Part shown: piece by piece, positions 40,583 through 49,888 of the stretch | How the letters are laid out: every line of letters begins with the position of its first letter | Position numbering within the stretch: the first letter of the stretch is position 1 | Origin: JACZWZ01 sp036478235 | GTDB taxonomy: Bacteria > Actinomycetota > Acidimicrobiia > Spongiisociales > UBA11373 | NCBI GenBank assembly: GCA_036478235.1 | Contig: JAZGDZ010000089.1 | Coordinates: 1 to 64,000 of the forward strand | DNA length: 64,000 bases | Direction: 5' to 3' | Notes under the pieces: model-generated | Databases searched by the model: none | What the model was told of the DNA's origin: nothing | Seen by the model: only the letters and a program-made list of their open reading frames with translations | Made by a program: the position numbers and the translations under genes

Positions 40583-42004
40583 TCATGCTGCTTCCATCTC
40601 CTTCGCCGCGGCCAGCACGTCGTCGATCCCACCCTGCATGTAGAACGCCTGCTCCGGGATGTGGTCGACCTCGCCGTCCGCGATCATCTGGAACGAGCGG
40701 ATCGTGTCGGCCAGCTCGACCGTCTTGCCGGGAATGCCGGTGAACTGCTCGGCGACGTAGAAGGGCTGCGACAGGAACTTCTCGATGCGCCGCGCCCTGC
40801 CGACGACAAGCTTGTCCTCCTCCTGCAGCTCGTCGATGCCGAGGATGGCGATGATGTCCTGCAGGTCCTTGTACCGCTGCAGGATCGACTGCACCTGGCG
40901 GGCGGTGTTGTAATGCTCGTCGCCCACGATCCGGGGATCGAGGATGCGCGACGTCGAGTCCAGCGGGTCGACCGCCGGATAGATGCCGAGCTCCGAGATC
41001 CGCCGCGACAGCACCGTCGTGGCGTCGAGGTGGGCGAATGTGGTGTGCGGGGCCGGATCGGTGATGTCGTCTGCCGGCACGTAAATCGCCTGGAGCGATG
41101 TGATCGACTTCCCCTTCACCGAGGTGATCCGCTCCTGGAGGGCTCCCATCTCGTCGGCAAGCGTCGGCTGATAACCGACGGCGCTCGGCATGCGGCCCAG
41201 CAGAGTCGACACCTCGGAGCCCGCCTGGGTGAATCGGAAGATGTTGTCCACGAAGAGCAGCACGTCCTGGCCCATCTCGTCACGGAAGTACTCCGCCATG
41301 GTGAGTGCCGAGAGGCCGACGCGCAGTCGCACACCCGGCGGCTCATCCATCTGACCAAAGACCAGCGCCGCCTTGTCGATGACACCGGACTCCTGCATCT
41401 CGCCGTACAGGTCGTTGCCCTCACGGGTGCGTTCGCCCACCCCGGCGAACACCGACACACCGCCGTGCTCGGTAGCCACCCGGTGGATCATCTCCTGGAT
41501 CACCACCGTCTTGCCGACGCCGGCACCGCCAAACATCCCGATCTTCCCGCCCTGGACATAGGGCTCGAGGAGGTCGATGACCTTGATACCGGTCTCGAAC
41601 ATCTCGTTCTGGGAGGCCAGCTCCTCGAACGGCGGGGGGGGCCGGTGGATCGGCCAGCGCTCCGTCGCGCCGACCTCGCCGTCCTCGGTGTCGAGCGCCT
41701 CACCGAGCACGTTGAAGATGTGCCCCAGCGTCGCCTCCCCAACCGGTACGGTGATCGGCGCCCCGGTGTTGCGTACCTCGGAGCCGCGCACCAGGCCGTC
41801 GGTCGGCTTCATGGCGACAACGCGAACCTTGGAGTCGCCGAGGTGCTGGGCCACCTCGCCCACGACCGTCTGCGACTCTCCCTGGACGGTGAGATCGAAC
41901 TCGACGGCAAAGTTGATCTCGGGCAGGGCATCCGGCGGAAACTCGACGTCCACGACGGGCCCCGCCACCTTTACGATCCGACCGGTGCTCACAGCATCGC
42001 TCAC
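40583..42004 (-). CDS. atpD: F1Fo ATP synthase beta subunit
   Basis: The catalytic subunit of F1. The 473-residue protein has Walker A GGAGVGKTV, the catalytic glutamate in GVGERTREGNDLY and the ALTMAEYFRDE and LLFVDNIFRF segments. The GTG at 42004 is preferred over ATG 42028 because AGGAGA stands 6 nt before it; the longer start would overlap atpG by 8 nt and is possible. It lies in the order atpB-E-F-H-A-G-D-C. Confidence 0.97.
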   Translation of the reverse strand: MSDAVSTGRIVKVAGPVVDVEFPPDALPEINFAVEFDLTVQGESQTVVGEVAQHLGDSKVRVVAMKPTDGLVRGSEVRNTGAPITVPVGEATLGHIFNVLGEALDTEDGEVGATERWPIHRPPPPFEELASQNEMFETGIKVIDLLEPYVQGGKIGMFGGAGVGKTVVIQEMIHRVATEHGGVSVFAGVGERTREGNDLYGEMQESGVIDKAALVFGQMDEPPGVRLRVGLSALTMAEYFRDEMGQDVLLFVDNIFRFTQAGSEVSTLLGRMPSAVGYQPTLADEMGALQERITSVKGKSITSLQAIYVPADDITDPAPHTTFAHLDATTVLSRRISELGIYPAVDPLDSTSRILDPRIVGDEHYNTARQVQSILQRYKDLQDIIAILGIDELQEEDKLVVGRARRIEKFLSQPFYVAEQFTGIPGKTVELADTIRSFQMIADGEVDHIPEQAFYMQGGIDDVLAAAKEMEAA

Positions 42005-42020
42005 GGCTTCTCTCCTTGTG

Positions 42021-42908
42021 TCATCCATGCGTGAGCGCCTCGGCGCCCCCGACGATCTCTGAAATCTCCGTGGTGATCTCGGTCTGGCGAGCCTGGTTGG
42101 CCCGACGCGACAGGATCCGGACCAGCTCTTCGGCGTTCTCGGTGGCGGCCTTCATGGCGCGCCGCCGCGCCGCGTGCTCCGAGGCGGAGGCGTCCAGCAG
42201 CATCCCGAAGGCGCTGGCCTCCACGTAGCGCGGCAGCAGCCGACCGAGGATCTCCTCGGCGTCGGGCTCATAGGCGTAGCCGACCGGCCCGTCCTCGGAT
42301 TCGGTGGCGTCCACATTCTCCGGAGGCTCGATCGGCAGCAGGGGCCATCGCGTCGGGACCTGAGTCAGAGCGGAGACGTAGCGGGTAGTGAACACCTCGA
42401 TCGAGTCCACCTTGCCCTCGGCGTAGTCGTTCATCACCACGTTGGCGATCGCCCGGGCGTCGCCGTAGCCCGGCCTATCGGTGACTCCGAGGAACGACTG
42501 CTCGATCCGGTAGCCGCGGTACCGGAAGTAGCCCTGAGCCTTCTTCCCGACCGCGTAGACCCGGGTGTCAGTGCCTGCGTCGCTGTGCTCGATGAGACGG
42601 GCTTCGGCCATACGGAGAATGCCCGAGTTGTATGCCCCGGCAAGGCCCCGATCCGAAGTCACGGCCAGCACGCCGGCGGTCTCGACCTCGCGGGCATCGA
42701 GCAGGGCGTGAGAGGCGCCTCCCGACGCCGCGGCGACGTTCCGGATGACCTCGTTCATCTTGTCGGTGTAAGGCTGGGCGGCGGCTACCCGCTGCTGGGC
42801 CCTCACGATCCGGGAGGTGGCGATCAGCTCCATGGCGCGGGTGATCTTCATCGTCGAGTTGACGCTTCGGATCCTCCTGCGGATCAGCCGGAGCTCGGCG
42901 CTCGCCAC
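42021..42908 (-). CDS. atpG: F1Fo ATP synthase gamma subunit
   Basis: The rotating shaft of F1. The 295-residue protein has the N-terminal coiled helix IRRRIRSVNSTMKITRAMEL, the middle SDRGLAGAYNSG segment and a C-terminal helix ASEHAARRRAMKAATENAEE. An insertion with acidic residues (PPENVDATESEDGPVG) lies near residues 195-215, as in many actinobacteria. It follows atpA by 6 nt. Confidence 0.96.
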   Translation of the reverse strand: MASAELRLIRRRIRSVNSTMKITRAMELIATSRIVRAQQRVAAAQPYTDKMNEVIRNVAAASGGASHALLDAREVETAGVLAVTSDRGLAGAYNSGILRMAEARLIEHSDAGTDTRVYAVGKKAQGYFRYRGYRIEQSFLGVTDRPGYGDARAIANVVMNDYAEGKVDSIEVFTTRYVSALTQVPTRWPLLPIEPPENVDATESEDGPVGYAYEPDAEEILGRLLPRYVEASAFGMLLDASASEHAARRRAMKAATENAEELVRILSRRANQARQTEITTEISEIVGGAEALTHG

Positions 42909-42914
42909 TGCCGG

Positions 42915-44426
42915 CTACTCCTCGAACGTCTCGATGAAGGCGCCGATCGCGGCGTCCAGCGCATCGCCGTCGGGCAGGGTCCCACTGGCGGCTATCCCGT
43001 CGAGCAGGTCGCCGTAGCGGGTGCGCACATAATCGGCCAGGCCCTTCTCGAAGTCGGCGATCCGCTCCTCGGGCACCCCGTCCATGAACCCCTTCGTCAC
43101 CGCGTAGATGGCGAGCACCTGGTCGGCGACCGCCACGGGGGCGTACTGCAGCTGCTTGAGCACCTCCACCACCCGGCGGCCCCTCTCCAGCTGAGCCTGC
43201 GAAGCGGCGTCGAGGTCGGAACCGAATCCGGCGAACGCCTCCAGCTCGCGGAACTGCGCCAGGTCGAGCCGCAGGGACCCGGCCACGCTCTTCATGGCCT
43301 TGATCTGGGCGTTGCCGCCGACCCGGGACACCGAGATGCCGGCGTTGATGGCCGGGCGGACTCCGGAGTAGAACAGGTCTGTCTCGAGATAGATCTGGCC
43401 GTCGGTGATCGAGATCATGTTCGTCGGGATGTAGGCGGAGACGTCTCCCGCCTTGGTTTCAACGATGGGGAGCCCGGTGAGCGATCCACCTCCGAGATCG
43501 TCGCTGAGCTTGGCGCAGCGCTCCAGCAGGCGGCTGTGCAGATAGAAGACGTCGCCGGGGTACGCCTCCCGCCCCGGCGGACGGCGCAGCAGCAGCGAGA
43601 TCTCGCGGTAGGCCACGGCCTGCTTCGACAAGTCGTCGAAGATGACCAGGGCGTGCTCGCCTTTGTACATCCAGTGCTGCCCGATGGCCGAGCCGGCGTA
43701 CGGGGCGTACATCTGGAGGGCCGGAGCCACCGAGGCGGGAGCGTTCACGACGACCGTGTAATCCATCGCCCCGTACTCGGCCAGGACCTCGACGACTCCG
43801 GCCACTGTTGATGCCTTCTGGCCCACGGCGACGTAGATGCACTTCACGTCCGTGTCGCGCTGGTTGATGATCGTGTCGACCACGAGCGCGGTCTTGCCGG
43901 TCTGGCGGTCGCCGATGATCAGTTGGCGCTGGCCGCGTCCGATCGGTGTCATCGCATCGATCGCCTTGACACCCGTCTGCAGCGGCTGGTGCACCGGCCG
44001 GCGCTCGATCACCGACGGGGCCTGCACCTCGAGCAGCCGCGACTCGGTGGCCTCGATCGGGCCCTTCCCGTCGATCGGGCCCCCGAGCGGGTCGATCACC
44101 CGGCCGAGCAGGGCATCGCCCACCGGCACCGACAGAACCCTTCCCGTCTGACGGACGATGTCACCCTCCTGGATGTGGGTGGCGTCGCCCATGATCACGG
44201 CGCCGATCGAATCCTCGTCGAGGTTCAGCGCCACACCGAGGAGCCCGCCGGGGAACTCCAGAAGCTCGGACGCCATCGCTCCCTCGAGGCCCTCGACCCG
44301 GGCCACGCCGTCACCGATGGCGGCGACGTAGCCGACGATGGCGGCTTCGAGGCCCGGTTCCCACCCCTCGAGGTTCTTGCGGAGCGCCGCGGCGATCTCC
44401 TGGGGATTGATGGTCAGTTCGGCCAT
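42915..44426 (-). CDS. atpA: F1Fo ATP synthase alpha subunit
   Basis: The non-catalytic nucleotide-binding subunit of F1, 503 residues. It has Walker A GDRQTGKTA, the arginine finger region VSRVGGNAQIKAMK and the N-terminal segment binding delta (LTINPQEIAAALRKNLEGWE). The sequence is close to family consensus. It follows atpH by 8 nt. Confidence 0.97.
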   Translation of the reverse strand: MAELTINPQEIAAALRKNLEGWEPGLEAAIVGYVAAIGDGVARVEGLEGAMASELLEFPGGLLGVALNLDEDSIGAVIMGDATHIQEGDIVRQTGRVLSVPVGDALLGRVIDPLGGPIDGKGPIEATESRLLEVQAPSVIERRPVHQPLQTGVKAIDAMTPIGRGQRQLIIGDRQTGKTALVVDTIINQRDTDVKCIYVAVGQKASTVAGVVEVLAEYGAMDYTVVVNAPASVAPALQMYAPYAGSAIGQHWMYKGEHALVIFDDLSKQAVAYREISLLLRRPPGREAYPGDVFYLHSRLLERCAKLSDDLGGGSLTGLPIVETKAGDVSAYIPTNMISITDGQIYLETDLFYSGVRPAINAGISVSRVGGNAQIKAMKSVAGSLRLDLAQFRELEAFAGFGSDLDAASQAQLERGRRVVEVLKQLQYAPVAVADQVLAIYAVTKGFMDGVPEERIADFEKGLADYVRTRYGDLLDGIAASGTLPDGDALDAAIGAFIETFEE

Positions 44427-44434
44427 GGTGCTCC

Positions 44435-44974
44435 TCAGCGCCTCGTCAACGTTTCACGAAGTTCTTGCATACGGTGCGACAGCGAACCGTCGATCACCGT
44501 GTCGCCGACCCTGGCGACGATTCCCCCCATCACGGCGGGATCGACAACGGTCTTCACCTCGACATCCTTGCCGGTCGCACGCGACAGCGACTCGGCGAGC
44601 CTGGCGACCGTCTCGTCGTCGAGCTCCACCGCCGATCGCACCTCTGCAATCGCCTTGTTGCGCTCGGCCGCCGCCCTCTCGGCAAGCCTGTCGGCGATGG
44701 CAGAGAGTTCCGAGGCCATCCCCACCCCGACGACGAAGTTCACGAGGTTCACGGCCAGAGCCGAGGTCTTGTCTCCCAGCAGGTCGTCGACGATGCCCTT
44801 CTTGCGATCGACCGGCAGACGCGGGTCGGTCATCGCGTCGCGCAGGTCCGGCGACGACTCGAAGGCACGGGCGATCCGGAACAGCTCGTCACCAACACGG
44901 GCAAGCTCGCCCTCGGCCTTGGCCACCTCGAGGATCGCCGCGGCGTAGCCGTCGATGCGGGGGTCACCGGCCAT
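44435..44974 (-). CDS. atpH: F1Fo ATP synthase delta subunit
   Basis: The peripheral-stalk subunit linking b to F1. It has 179 residues: an N-terminal helical domain (DGYAAAILEVAKAEGELARV) and the C-terminal conserved VKTVVDPAVMGGIVARVGD. The ATG at 44974 shares one base with the atpF stop; the longer open frame upstream is shadow. It is a separate gene, unlike the b-delta fusion of mycobacteria. Confidence 0.95.
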   Translation of the reverse strand: MAGDPRIDGYAAAILEVAKAEGELARVGDELFRIARAFESSPDLRDAMTDPRLPVDRKKGIVDDLLGDKTSALAVNLVNFVVGVGMASELSAIADRLAERAAAERNKAIAEVRSAVELDDETVARLAESLSRATGKDVEVKTVVDPAVMGGIVARVGDTVIDGSLSHRMQELRETLTRR

Positions 44975-45537
44975 CAGCCCTCCAGAGTTTCCAGGTCGTC
45001 GATGTACTGCTCGACGAGGGTGCGCTGCGCCGCCTCGTCGACGCTGCCGGCCACGACCTTCTGCGCCAGTTCGAGCGAGAGCGCGGCCACTTCGTCTCTT
45101 ATCTGGGCGGAGGCGCGCTGCTTCTCCGAAGCGGCGTCTTCGCGGGCCTTGCCCCGAATCGAGTCCGCCTCGGCCTCGGCCTTCGACACCAGGTCTGACC
45201 GCAGCGCATCGGCCGTCTGTCGGGCATCGTCGACGATCGTGTTCGCCTCTCCGCGGGCCGAGGCGAGCTGCTCCTTGTAATCCCCCAAAAGGCTCTCCGC
45301 TTCCGCCTTGGCCTTCTCCGCCTCGGTCAGCTGGCCGGTGATCGCCTCCTGCCGCGCCGCCAGAACGCGATCTACCGCCGGCAGCACCCACTTCCAGACG
45401 AACACGAAGATGATCGAAAAGGCGATCACGCCGGCGATCAGCTCCGCGGGGTCGGGGAGGAGCAGGTCGATGCCGCCGTTCTCCTCCTCAACAGCCTCTC
45501 CGGCGAGGACGATCATCGGTGCCATGAATTGGATCAT
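44974..45537 (-). CDS. atpF: F1Fo ATP synthase b subunit
   Basis: The peripheral-stalk subunit b, 187 residues. One membrane helix near residues 34-55 (ELIAGVIAFSIIFVFVWKW) is followed by a long charged coiled coil (EAEKAKAEAESLLGDYKEQL). The N-terminal 25 residues before the helix are acidic and probably extracytoplasmic. It starts at ATG 45537, 12 nt after atpE. Confidence 0.95.
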   Translation of the reverse strand: MIQFMAPMIVLAGEAVEEENGGIDLLLPDPAELIAGVIAFSIIFVFVWKWVLPAVDRVLAARQEAITGQLTEAEKAKAEAESLLGDYKEQLASARGEANTIVDDARQTADALRSDLVSKAEAEADSIRGKAREDAASEKQRASAQIRDEVAALSLELAQKVVAGSVDEAAQRTLVEQYIDDLETLEG

Positions 45538-45549
45538 GTGTCCGATCTC

Positions 45550-45762
45550 CTACGCGATGAAGAAGAGCACGAACCCGATCAGGGCGAGCGCTTCGGTGAA
45601 TGCGATACCCAGGAACATCGTCGTACGTGCCATGCCCGCCGCCTCGGGCTGGCGCGCCATCGCCTGGATGGCGTTGCCGACCACGATCCCGATCCCGATT
45701 CCGGGACCGATCGCGGCGAGGCCGTACCCGATGAGGGCGATGGCTCCCTTGATCTCTTCCAT
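45550..45762 (-). CDS. atpE: F1Fo ATP synthase c subunit
   Basis: The rotor-ring proteolipid, 70 residues, two membrane helices joined by the polar loop ARQPE. The ion-carrying Glu57 is in GIAFTEALALIGFV. The helix-1 motif is GPGIGIGIVVGNAIQ; the sodium-site residues are not complete, so proton coupling is likely. A good GGAGG site precedes the ATG. Confidence 0.97.
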   Translation of the reverse strand: MEEIKGAIALIGYGLAAIGPGIGIGIVVGNAIQAMARQPEAAGMARTTMFLGIAFTEALALIGFVLFFIA

Positions 45763-45782
45763 TGGGTTGTTTCCTCCTTAGC

Positions 45783-46598
45783 TCAGTGCTCCGGATGCAC
45801 TGATGTCTGGATGTACACCGCCGACAGCAGCGTGAAGATGTATGCCTGCAGCACTGCCACGACGAATTCGAACACGAAGATCCCGAGGCCGAACACGAAC
45901 CACGGCAGGCCGATGACCGACCTGATCCCGATGTCTCCGACGGCGGCAAAGAAGACCCAGCCCGACGCCAGCAGCAGCGTGAGCATGAGATGGCCGGCCA
46001 CCAGGTTCGCGAAGAGCCGCACCGCCAACGTGAGCGGGCGCAGCAGGAAGACCGAGACGAACTCGATCAGCCCCACCAGCCAGCGCAGCGCGATCGGGAC
46101 GCTCTTGGGCCACACGATGTCGAAGAGGTAGCGAAATCCGTTCTTGTAGAAGCCGACGACCACAAAGATCAGCCAGGTGGTGACGGCGAGCATGAGCGGG
46201 ATCGCCATCCGCGACGTCAGCGGGAAGTTGATCAGCGGGGTCAGCTCGAAGAGGTTGGCCACGAGGATGAACATGAAGATCGACAGCAGGTAGGGGGTGT
46301 AGCGGGAGCCCTCGGGCCCGATCGTGCCTTTGGCCACGTCATCGCGCACGAACGTGACAACCGACTCCATGGCGAGGCCGAACTTGGAGGGAACGACCCG
46401 GACCCGACGGAACCCGAAGTAGAGCAGCGCCAGGACGATGAACATCGCCAAGAAGGTGAGCACGACCGTCCGGGTGAAGTCAAACGGCCCGATCGAGAAG
46501 AGGGCCTGCTTGAACTCGAACAGCTCGATCACGTTTCCCGGAGCACAGATGATCTCCTCCGCCGGATCGCACTCAGTTGCGAGTATCAGGACGTCCAC
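45783..46598 (-). CDS. atpB: F1Fo ATP synthase a subunit
   Basis: The proton-channel subunit, 271 residues, with five to six membrane helices. The essential arginine lies in LTLAVRLFANLVAGHLML. The N-terminus carries three cysteines (ECDPAEEIICAPG), unusual for this subunit and possibly disulfide-forming outside the membrane. It overlaps the AtpI-like gene by 13 nt. Confidence 0.96.
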   Translation of the reverse strand: MDVLILATECDPAEEIICAPGNVIELFEFKQALFSIGPFDFTRTVVLTFLAMFIVLALLYFGFRRVRVVPSKFGLAMESVVTFVRDDVAKGTIGPEGSRYTPYLLSIFMFILVANLFELTPLINFPLTSRMAIPLMLAVTTWLIFVVVGFYKNGFRYLFDIVWPKSVPIALRWLVGLIEFVSVFLLRPLTLAVRLFANLVAGHLMLTLLLASGWVFFAAVGDIGIRSVIGLPWFVFGLGIFVFEFVVAVLQAYIFTLLSAVYIQTSVHPEH

Positions 46599-47002
46599 TC
46601 GAGCTCCCTCTCGTCTCCCCGGGCGACGGCCATCGCCTCGAGAGTCAGCAGCACCAAATAGGTCGCGATTGCGGCCACTCCGAACGCAATGCGGTCGATT
46701 GCGAACAAGCGCGCCACGAGCAACATCGACACCGTGATGGTGAGCAGCCGCAGCGCAAAGCCGAACAGCGCGGCGGCATGATAGGCACCCAGTGAGATGC
46801 GCGCCGCCGTCGACAGGATGACTCCCGAGGCGAGCAGGTTGACGACGATCACGACGACGCCGATCGCCGCCGCGATCGCCCCGTCGAGCCCCCGGACCAT
46901 CCAGGCGACCGTCACCGCCAGGGGGCCGACGACGACGGTCCGCTTGACCGTGTGGCGGGCGAGGATCACCTCGATGTCGGGGAGGGCCTGCCGCTCAGAC
47001 AC
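46586..47002 (-). CDS. AtpI-like membrane protein of the ATP synthase operon
   Basis: A 138-residue protein with four membrane helices, in the place usually held by atpI. It matches the family by layout rather than by strong motifs (VVGPLAVTVAWMVRGLDGA and a final helix followed by an acidic tail). AtpI helps assemble the c ring and transports magnesium in some bacteria. It starts at GTG 47002, overlapping the upstream AtpZ-like gene by 8 nt. Confidence 0.8.
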   Translation of the reverse strand: MSERQALPDIEVILARHTVKRTVVVGPLAVTVAWMVRGLDGAIAAAIGVVVIVVNLLASGVILSTAARISLGAYHAAALFGFALRLLTITVSMLLVARLFAIDRIAFGVAAIATYLVLLTLEAMAVARGDERELEWTS

Positions 47003-47246
47003 CGTCGTCCTCGTTTGCGATCTTCCACATCCGCCAGAATCCGATGACCGACCCGGCGATGATCCCCAGCACCACGAGGATCGGGTCTGTACCGAGCCAG
47101 ATGTCGGCGAGGTAGCCGAGGAGGAATCCCGACATGATCGTCGGGAAGAATCCGGCCGCCTCGAAGCCGGCGGCGACGTTGCGCCCTATCTCCTCGTGAT
47201 GGCGGTTCACCCGCTGGCCCCCTTCGCCCTTTATGATTTCCTTCAC
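46995..47246 (-). CDS. AtpZ-like small membrane protein
   Basis: A small protein with two predicted membrane helices (FFPTIMSGFLLGYLADIWLG and ILVVLGIIAGSVIGFWRMW). It belongs to the AtpZ/AtpI-related group found at the head of atp operons and thought to aid assembly or Mg/Ca uptake. The start is taken as GTG 47246, which has GGAG 7 nt upstream and gives 83 residues. A TTG at 47270 and a GTG at 47210 are alternatives. It follows glyA by 34 nt. Confidence 0.78.
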   Translation of the reverse strand: MKEIIKGEGGQRVNRHHEEIGRNVAAGFEAAGFFPTIMSGFLLGYLADIWLGTDPILVVLGIIAGSVIGFWRMWKIANEDDGV

Positions 47247-47280
47247 AGCTCGTCTCCGCCCTTGGGGCAAGCAGCTCGCC

Positions 47281-48549
47281 TCACACGTGACCCGGGAAGT
47301 CGGCCGGATACGGCGGGAACTTGGAGGCGAGCGCCCCGATCTCCGATCGAACGCCGTCGAGAACGCCGGTGTCGTCGCGTTGCCGCAGGGCGCGGATCAT
47401 GAGCCGGCCGACCTCCTGCACCTCGGGTTCCTGCATCCCGCAGGTCGTTGCCGCCGGCAGCCCGACCCGCAGGCCACTCGCCCGGTAGGGGGGGCGGGGA
47501 TCAAACGGGATCGTGTTGAAGTTGAGCGTCACTCCGACGTCGTACAGCAGCCGGGCGGCGTCCCGGCCGGTGAAGTCCTCGTCGATCGATCGGAGATCGA
47601 TGAGGAACATGTGGTTGTCGGTCCCCCCCGAGACGACCCGAACTCCCTCTTCGGACACCGCGGCGGCCATCGCCGCGGCGTTCTCGACGATCTGAGCGGT
47701 GTAGTCGCGATAGGCCGGGGTCGCCGCCTCGGCGAAACAGACGGCTTTGCCGGCGATGTGGTTGTTGAGCGGACCCCCCTGAGCGTTGGGGAAGACGCCC
47801 TTGTCGATCTGGGCCCCGAACTCCTCGCGCCCCATGATCAGGCCGCCCCGGGCCCCCCGCATCGCCTTGTGGGTCGTGGCGGTGACGACGTCGGCGTGGG
47901 GCACCGGGTTGGGATGCGCTCCACCGGCGATGAGGCCGATGATGTGGGCCGCATCGACCATGAACAAAGCTCCTACCTCGTCGGCTATCTCACGGAACGC
48001 GGCCCAGTCGAGCAAACGTGAGTACGCCGAGTAACCGGCGACGATCATCTTGGGGCGCTCGGCGTGCGCGATCCGTCGCACCTCGTCGAAGTCGACCGTC
48101 TCGGTCTCGGGGTTGACGCCGTAGGCGACGAAGTTGTAGAGGATGCCCGAGAAGTTGACGTGGGAACCGTGGGTCAGGTGGCCGCCCTGGTCGAGGCTCA
48201 TCCCGAGGATCTTGTCCCCCACCTCGAGCAGTCCGAAGTAGACACCCATGTTCGCCTGGGCCCCGCTGTGGGCCTGGACGTTCACGTACTCCGCCCCGAA
48301 GAGTGCCTTGGCCCGCTCGATCGCCAGATTCTCGACCTCGTCCACCACCTCACAGCCCTCGTAGTAACGCTTGCCGGGGTATCCCTCGGAGTACTTGTTG
48401 GTGAGGACCGACCCCGACGCCTCCATGACGGCGCGGGACACGAAGTTCTCGGATGCGACGAGGTGCACGTGCGACCGCTGACGGTCGGCATCGCGCTGGA
48501 TGAGCGAGGCGACCGCAGGATCGACGTCGGAAAGTGGAGCGTCGAACAT
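47281..48549 (-). CDS. glyA: Serine hydroxymethyltransferase
   Basis: GlyA interconverts serine and glycine with transfer of one carbon to tetrahydrofolate. The 422-residue enzyme has the PLP-lysine motif TATTHKAMRGARGG, the N-terminal LVASENFVSRAVMEA and the SGAQANMGVYFGLL segment. AGGAGG lies just before the ATG. Its place between sua5 and atpZ is like the arrangement in Firmicutes; in mycobacteria glyA is elsewhere. Confidence 0.97.
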   Translation of the reverse strand: MFDAPLSDVDPAVASLIQRDADRQRSHVHLVASENFVSRAVMEASGSVLTNKYSEGYPGKRYYEGCEVVDEVENLAIERAKALFGAEYVNVQAHSGAQANMGVYFGLLEVGDKILGMSLDQGGHLTHGSHVNFSGILYNFVAYGVNPETETVDFDEVRRIAHAERPKMIVAGYSAYSRLLDWAAFREIADEVGALFMVDAAHIIGLIAGGAHPNPVPHADVVTATTHKAMRGARGGLIMGREEFGAQIDKGVFPNAQGGPLNNHIAGKAVCFAEAATPAYRDYTAQIVENAAAMAAAVSEEGVRVVSGGTDNHMFLIDLRSIDEDFTGRDAARLLYDVGVTLNFNTIPFDPRPPYRASGLRVGLPAATTCGMQEPEVQEVGRLMIRALRQRDDTGVLDGVRSEIGALASKFPPYPADFPGHV

Positions 48550-48606
48550 GGAAGTCCTCCTGGGAGCGTCAGGCTAGTGCCACCAACGTGAGGCCCGGGC
48601 GCCCGG

Positions 48607-49233
48607 TCAGCCGGGCGACCGGCGTTCCGTCACGGAGTCGATGATGGCGATACCGGCTATCGGGATGAGCGGAGCGGCCACGATCGCCAGGCCCGGCGAG
48701 ATCAAGTAGACGACCTTTGTGTAGGCCGCCAGGCCTACTGCGGTCCACAGGCGCCACGACCGCAGATGGATTCCCTCCTCGCTCCTCATCGTCCACGCCG
48801 CGCCGAGGCCGATCGCCAGCACGAAGCCGGTTGCCGGCTCGCGCGCTGCAAACGAACCTCCCACGAAAGCTCCCAGCACGATCAACGAGGCGACCGCCGC
48901 CGAGCGCCACGGTGAGGTCGCCCGTGAGACCAGGCCGACGATGAGCAAGAGGAGCGGGATCATCACAGCGGACGCGACGGCGGCGAGGATCGCCGCCGAG
49001 TCGTTTCCGTCCCCGGCCTGGACAATGGCGGTGGCCACGAACCCGAATGCGAGAACCGACACGATCGTCCCGGCGGCCACCGCGGCCCAACGGCGCCGAG
49101 ACGAGATGGGCCCTTCCCACGCCGGCTGCTCGGTGGACGGCACCCGACGGCGCCGCTCGGGTTTCGAGTACCGCTCCAGCATCGTCCTGCGCTCGGAGGC
49201 GGGGCGCTCCCGCCGACCCCGCTGCCGGCTCAT
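48607..49233 (-). CDS. Membrane protein between sua5 and glyA, unknown
   Basis: A 208-residue protein. The first 45 residues are highly basic and hydrophilic (RQRGRRERPASERR), then five or six hydrophobic helices follow. It occupies the sua5-glyA gap and overlaps the sua5 stop by ATGA, so it is co-transcribed. I recognise no family. The basic N-terminus should be cytoplasmic. The longer open frame starting at 49512 lies over sua5 in another frame and is a shadow. Confidence 0.7.
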   Translation of the reverse strand: MSRQRGRRERPASERRTMLERYSKPERRRRVPSTEQPAWEGPISSRRRWAAVAAGTIVSVLAFGFVATAIVQAGDGNDSAAILAAVASAVMIPLLLLIVGLVSRATSPWRSAAVASLIVLGAFVGGSFAAREPATGFVLAIGLGAAWTMRSEEGIHLRSWRLWTAVGLAAYTKVVYLISPGLAIVAAPLIPIAGIAIIDSVTERRSPG

Positions 49234-49802
49234 GGGACCTCCACATCGACGGGACCCGGCCGAAGTACCTCCGCAACGCTGCCCGTGAAGTCGACCACGG
49301 TGGACGCCGCCCCGCCTCCCCCGCCCGGAACGTAGACGGACACCGCTGATCCCAGGAGGCGGCGGGCGGCGCGGTCGTCGCCGGCGGCTACTCCCCCGGA
49401 GCGATTGGCGCTGGTCACCGCCAGCGGACCCGCCGTCTCCAGCAGCGCCAGCGCCGCCGGATGGTCGGGAACCCGGACTCCGACGGTGTCCTGCTCCGGG
49501 TCCCCGATCCACTCCGCAAGACCAGCCACCCTGCGCAGCACCAGTGTGAGACCGCCCGGCCAGTGGCGGGCCGCCAGGCGGCCCGCCGGCTCGCTCAAGA
49601 CTGCGATGCTCCCCGCCTGCTCGACGTCAGCCACGAGGATCGGGATGGGCTTGAGCCCTGACCGCCCTTTTGCTGCGAAGAGGCGCTCGACCGCGGACCG
49701 GTCCCACGGGTCGGCGGCGATCCCGTACACCGTGTCCGTCGGTAGGCCGATGATCTCGCCGCGGCGCAGGGCGGTGAGGGCGTTTTCGATAATCGACATC
49801 AT
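49230..49802 (-). CDS. sua5: Threonylcarbamoyl-AMP synthase Sua5/TsaC
   Basis: This enzyme makes threonylcarbamoyl-AMP for the t6A modification of tRNA. The 190-residue protein contains the YrdC fold with GLPTDTVYGIAADP at the N-terminus, AKGRSGLKPIPILVAD and VTSANRSGG. It lacks the extra C-terminal Sua5 domain, so it is the short TsaC type. Start at ATG 49802 (or the next codon, 49799). A heptamer array separates it from prmC, a pair that is usually tight. Confidence 0.94.
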   Translation of the reverse strand: MMSIIENALTALRRGEIIGLPTDTVYGIAADPWDRSAVERLFAAKGRSGLKPIPILVADVEQAGSIAVLSEPAGRLAARHWPGGLTLVLRRVAGLAEWIGDPEQDTVGVRVPDHPAALALLETAGPLAVTSANRSGGVAAGDDRAARRLLGSAVSVYVPGGGGGAASTVVDFTGSVAEVLRPGPVDVEVP

Positions 49803-49813
49803 GCGGCGAGCGG

Positions 49814-49888
49814 GCAGCTTGCAGCTTGCAGCTTGCAGCGAGGCGCGCACGGTGTCGACTGCACGCTGCACGCTGTTTGCTGCAGGCT
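49814..49888. repeat. Inverted heptanucleotide array (GCAGCTT / GCACGCT)
   Basis: Four GCAGCTT-type units (49814-49841) are followed 19 nt later by four GCACGCT-type units (49861-49888). The arms are near reverse complements (AGCTTGC against AGCGTGC, six of seven). It lies between sua5 and prmC and touches the prmC stop. The unit differs from those at 4883, 28013, 40027 and 40514, but the architecture is the same. Confidence 0.7.
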
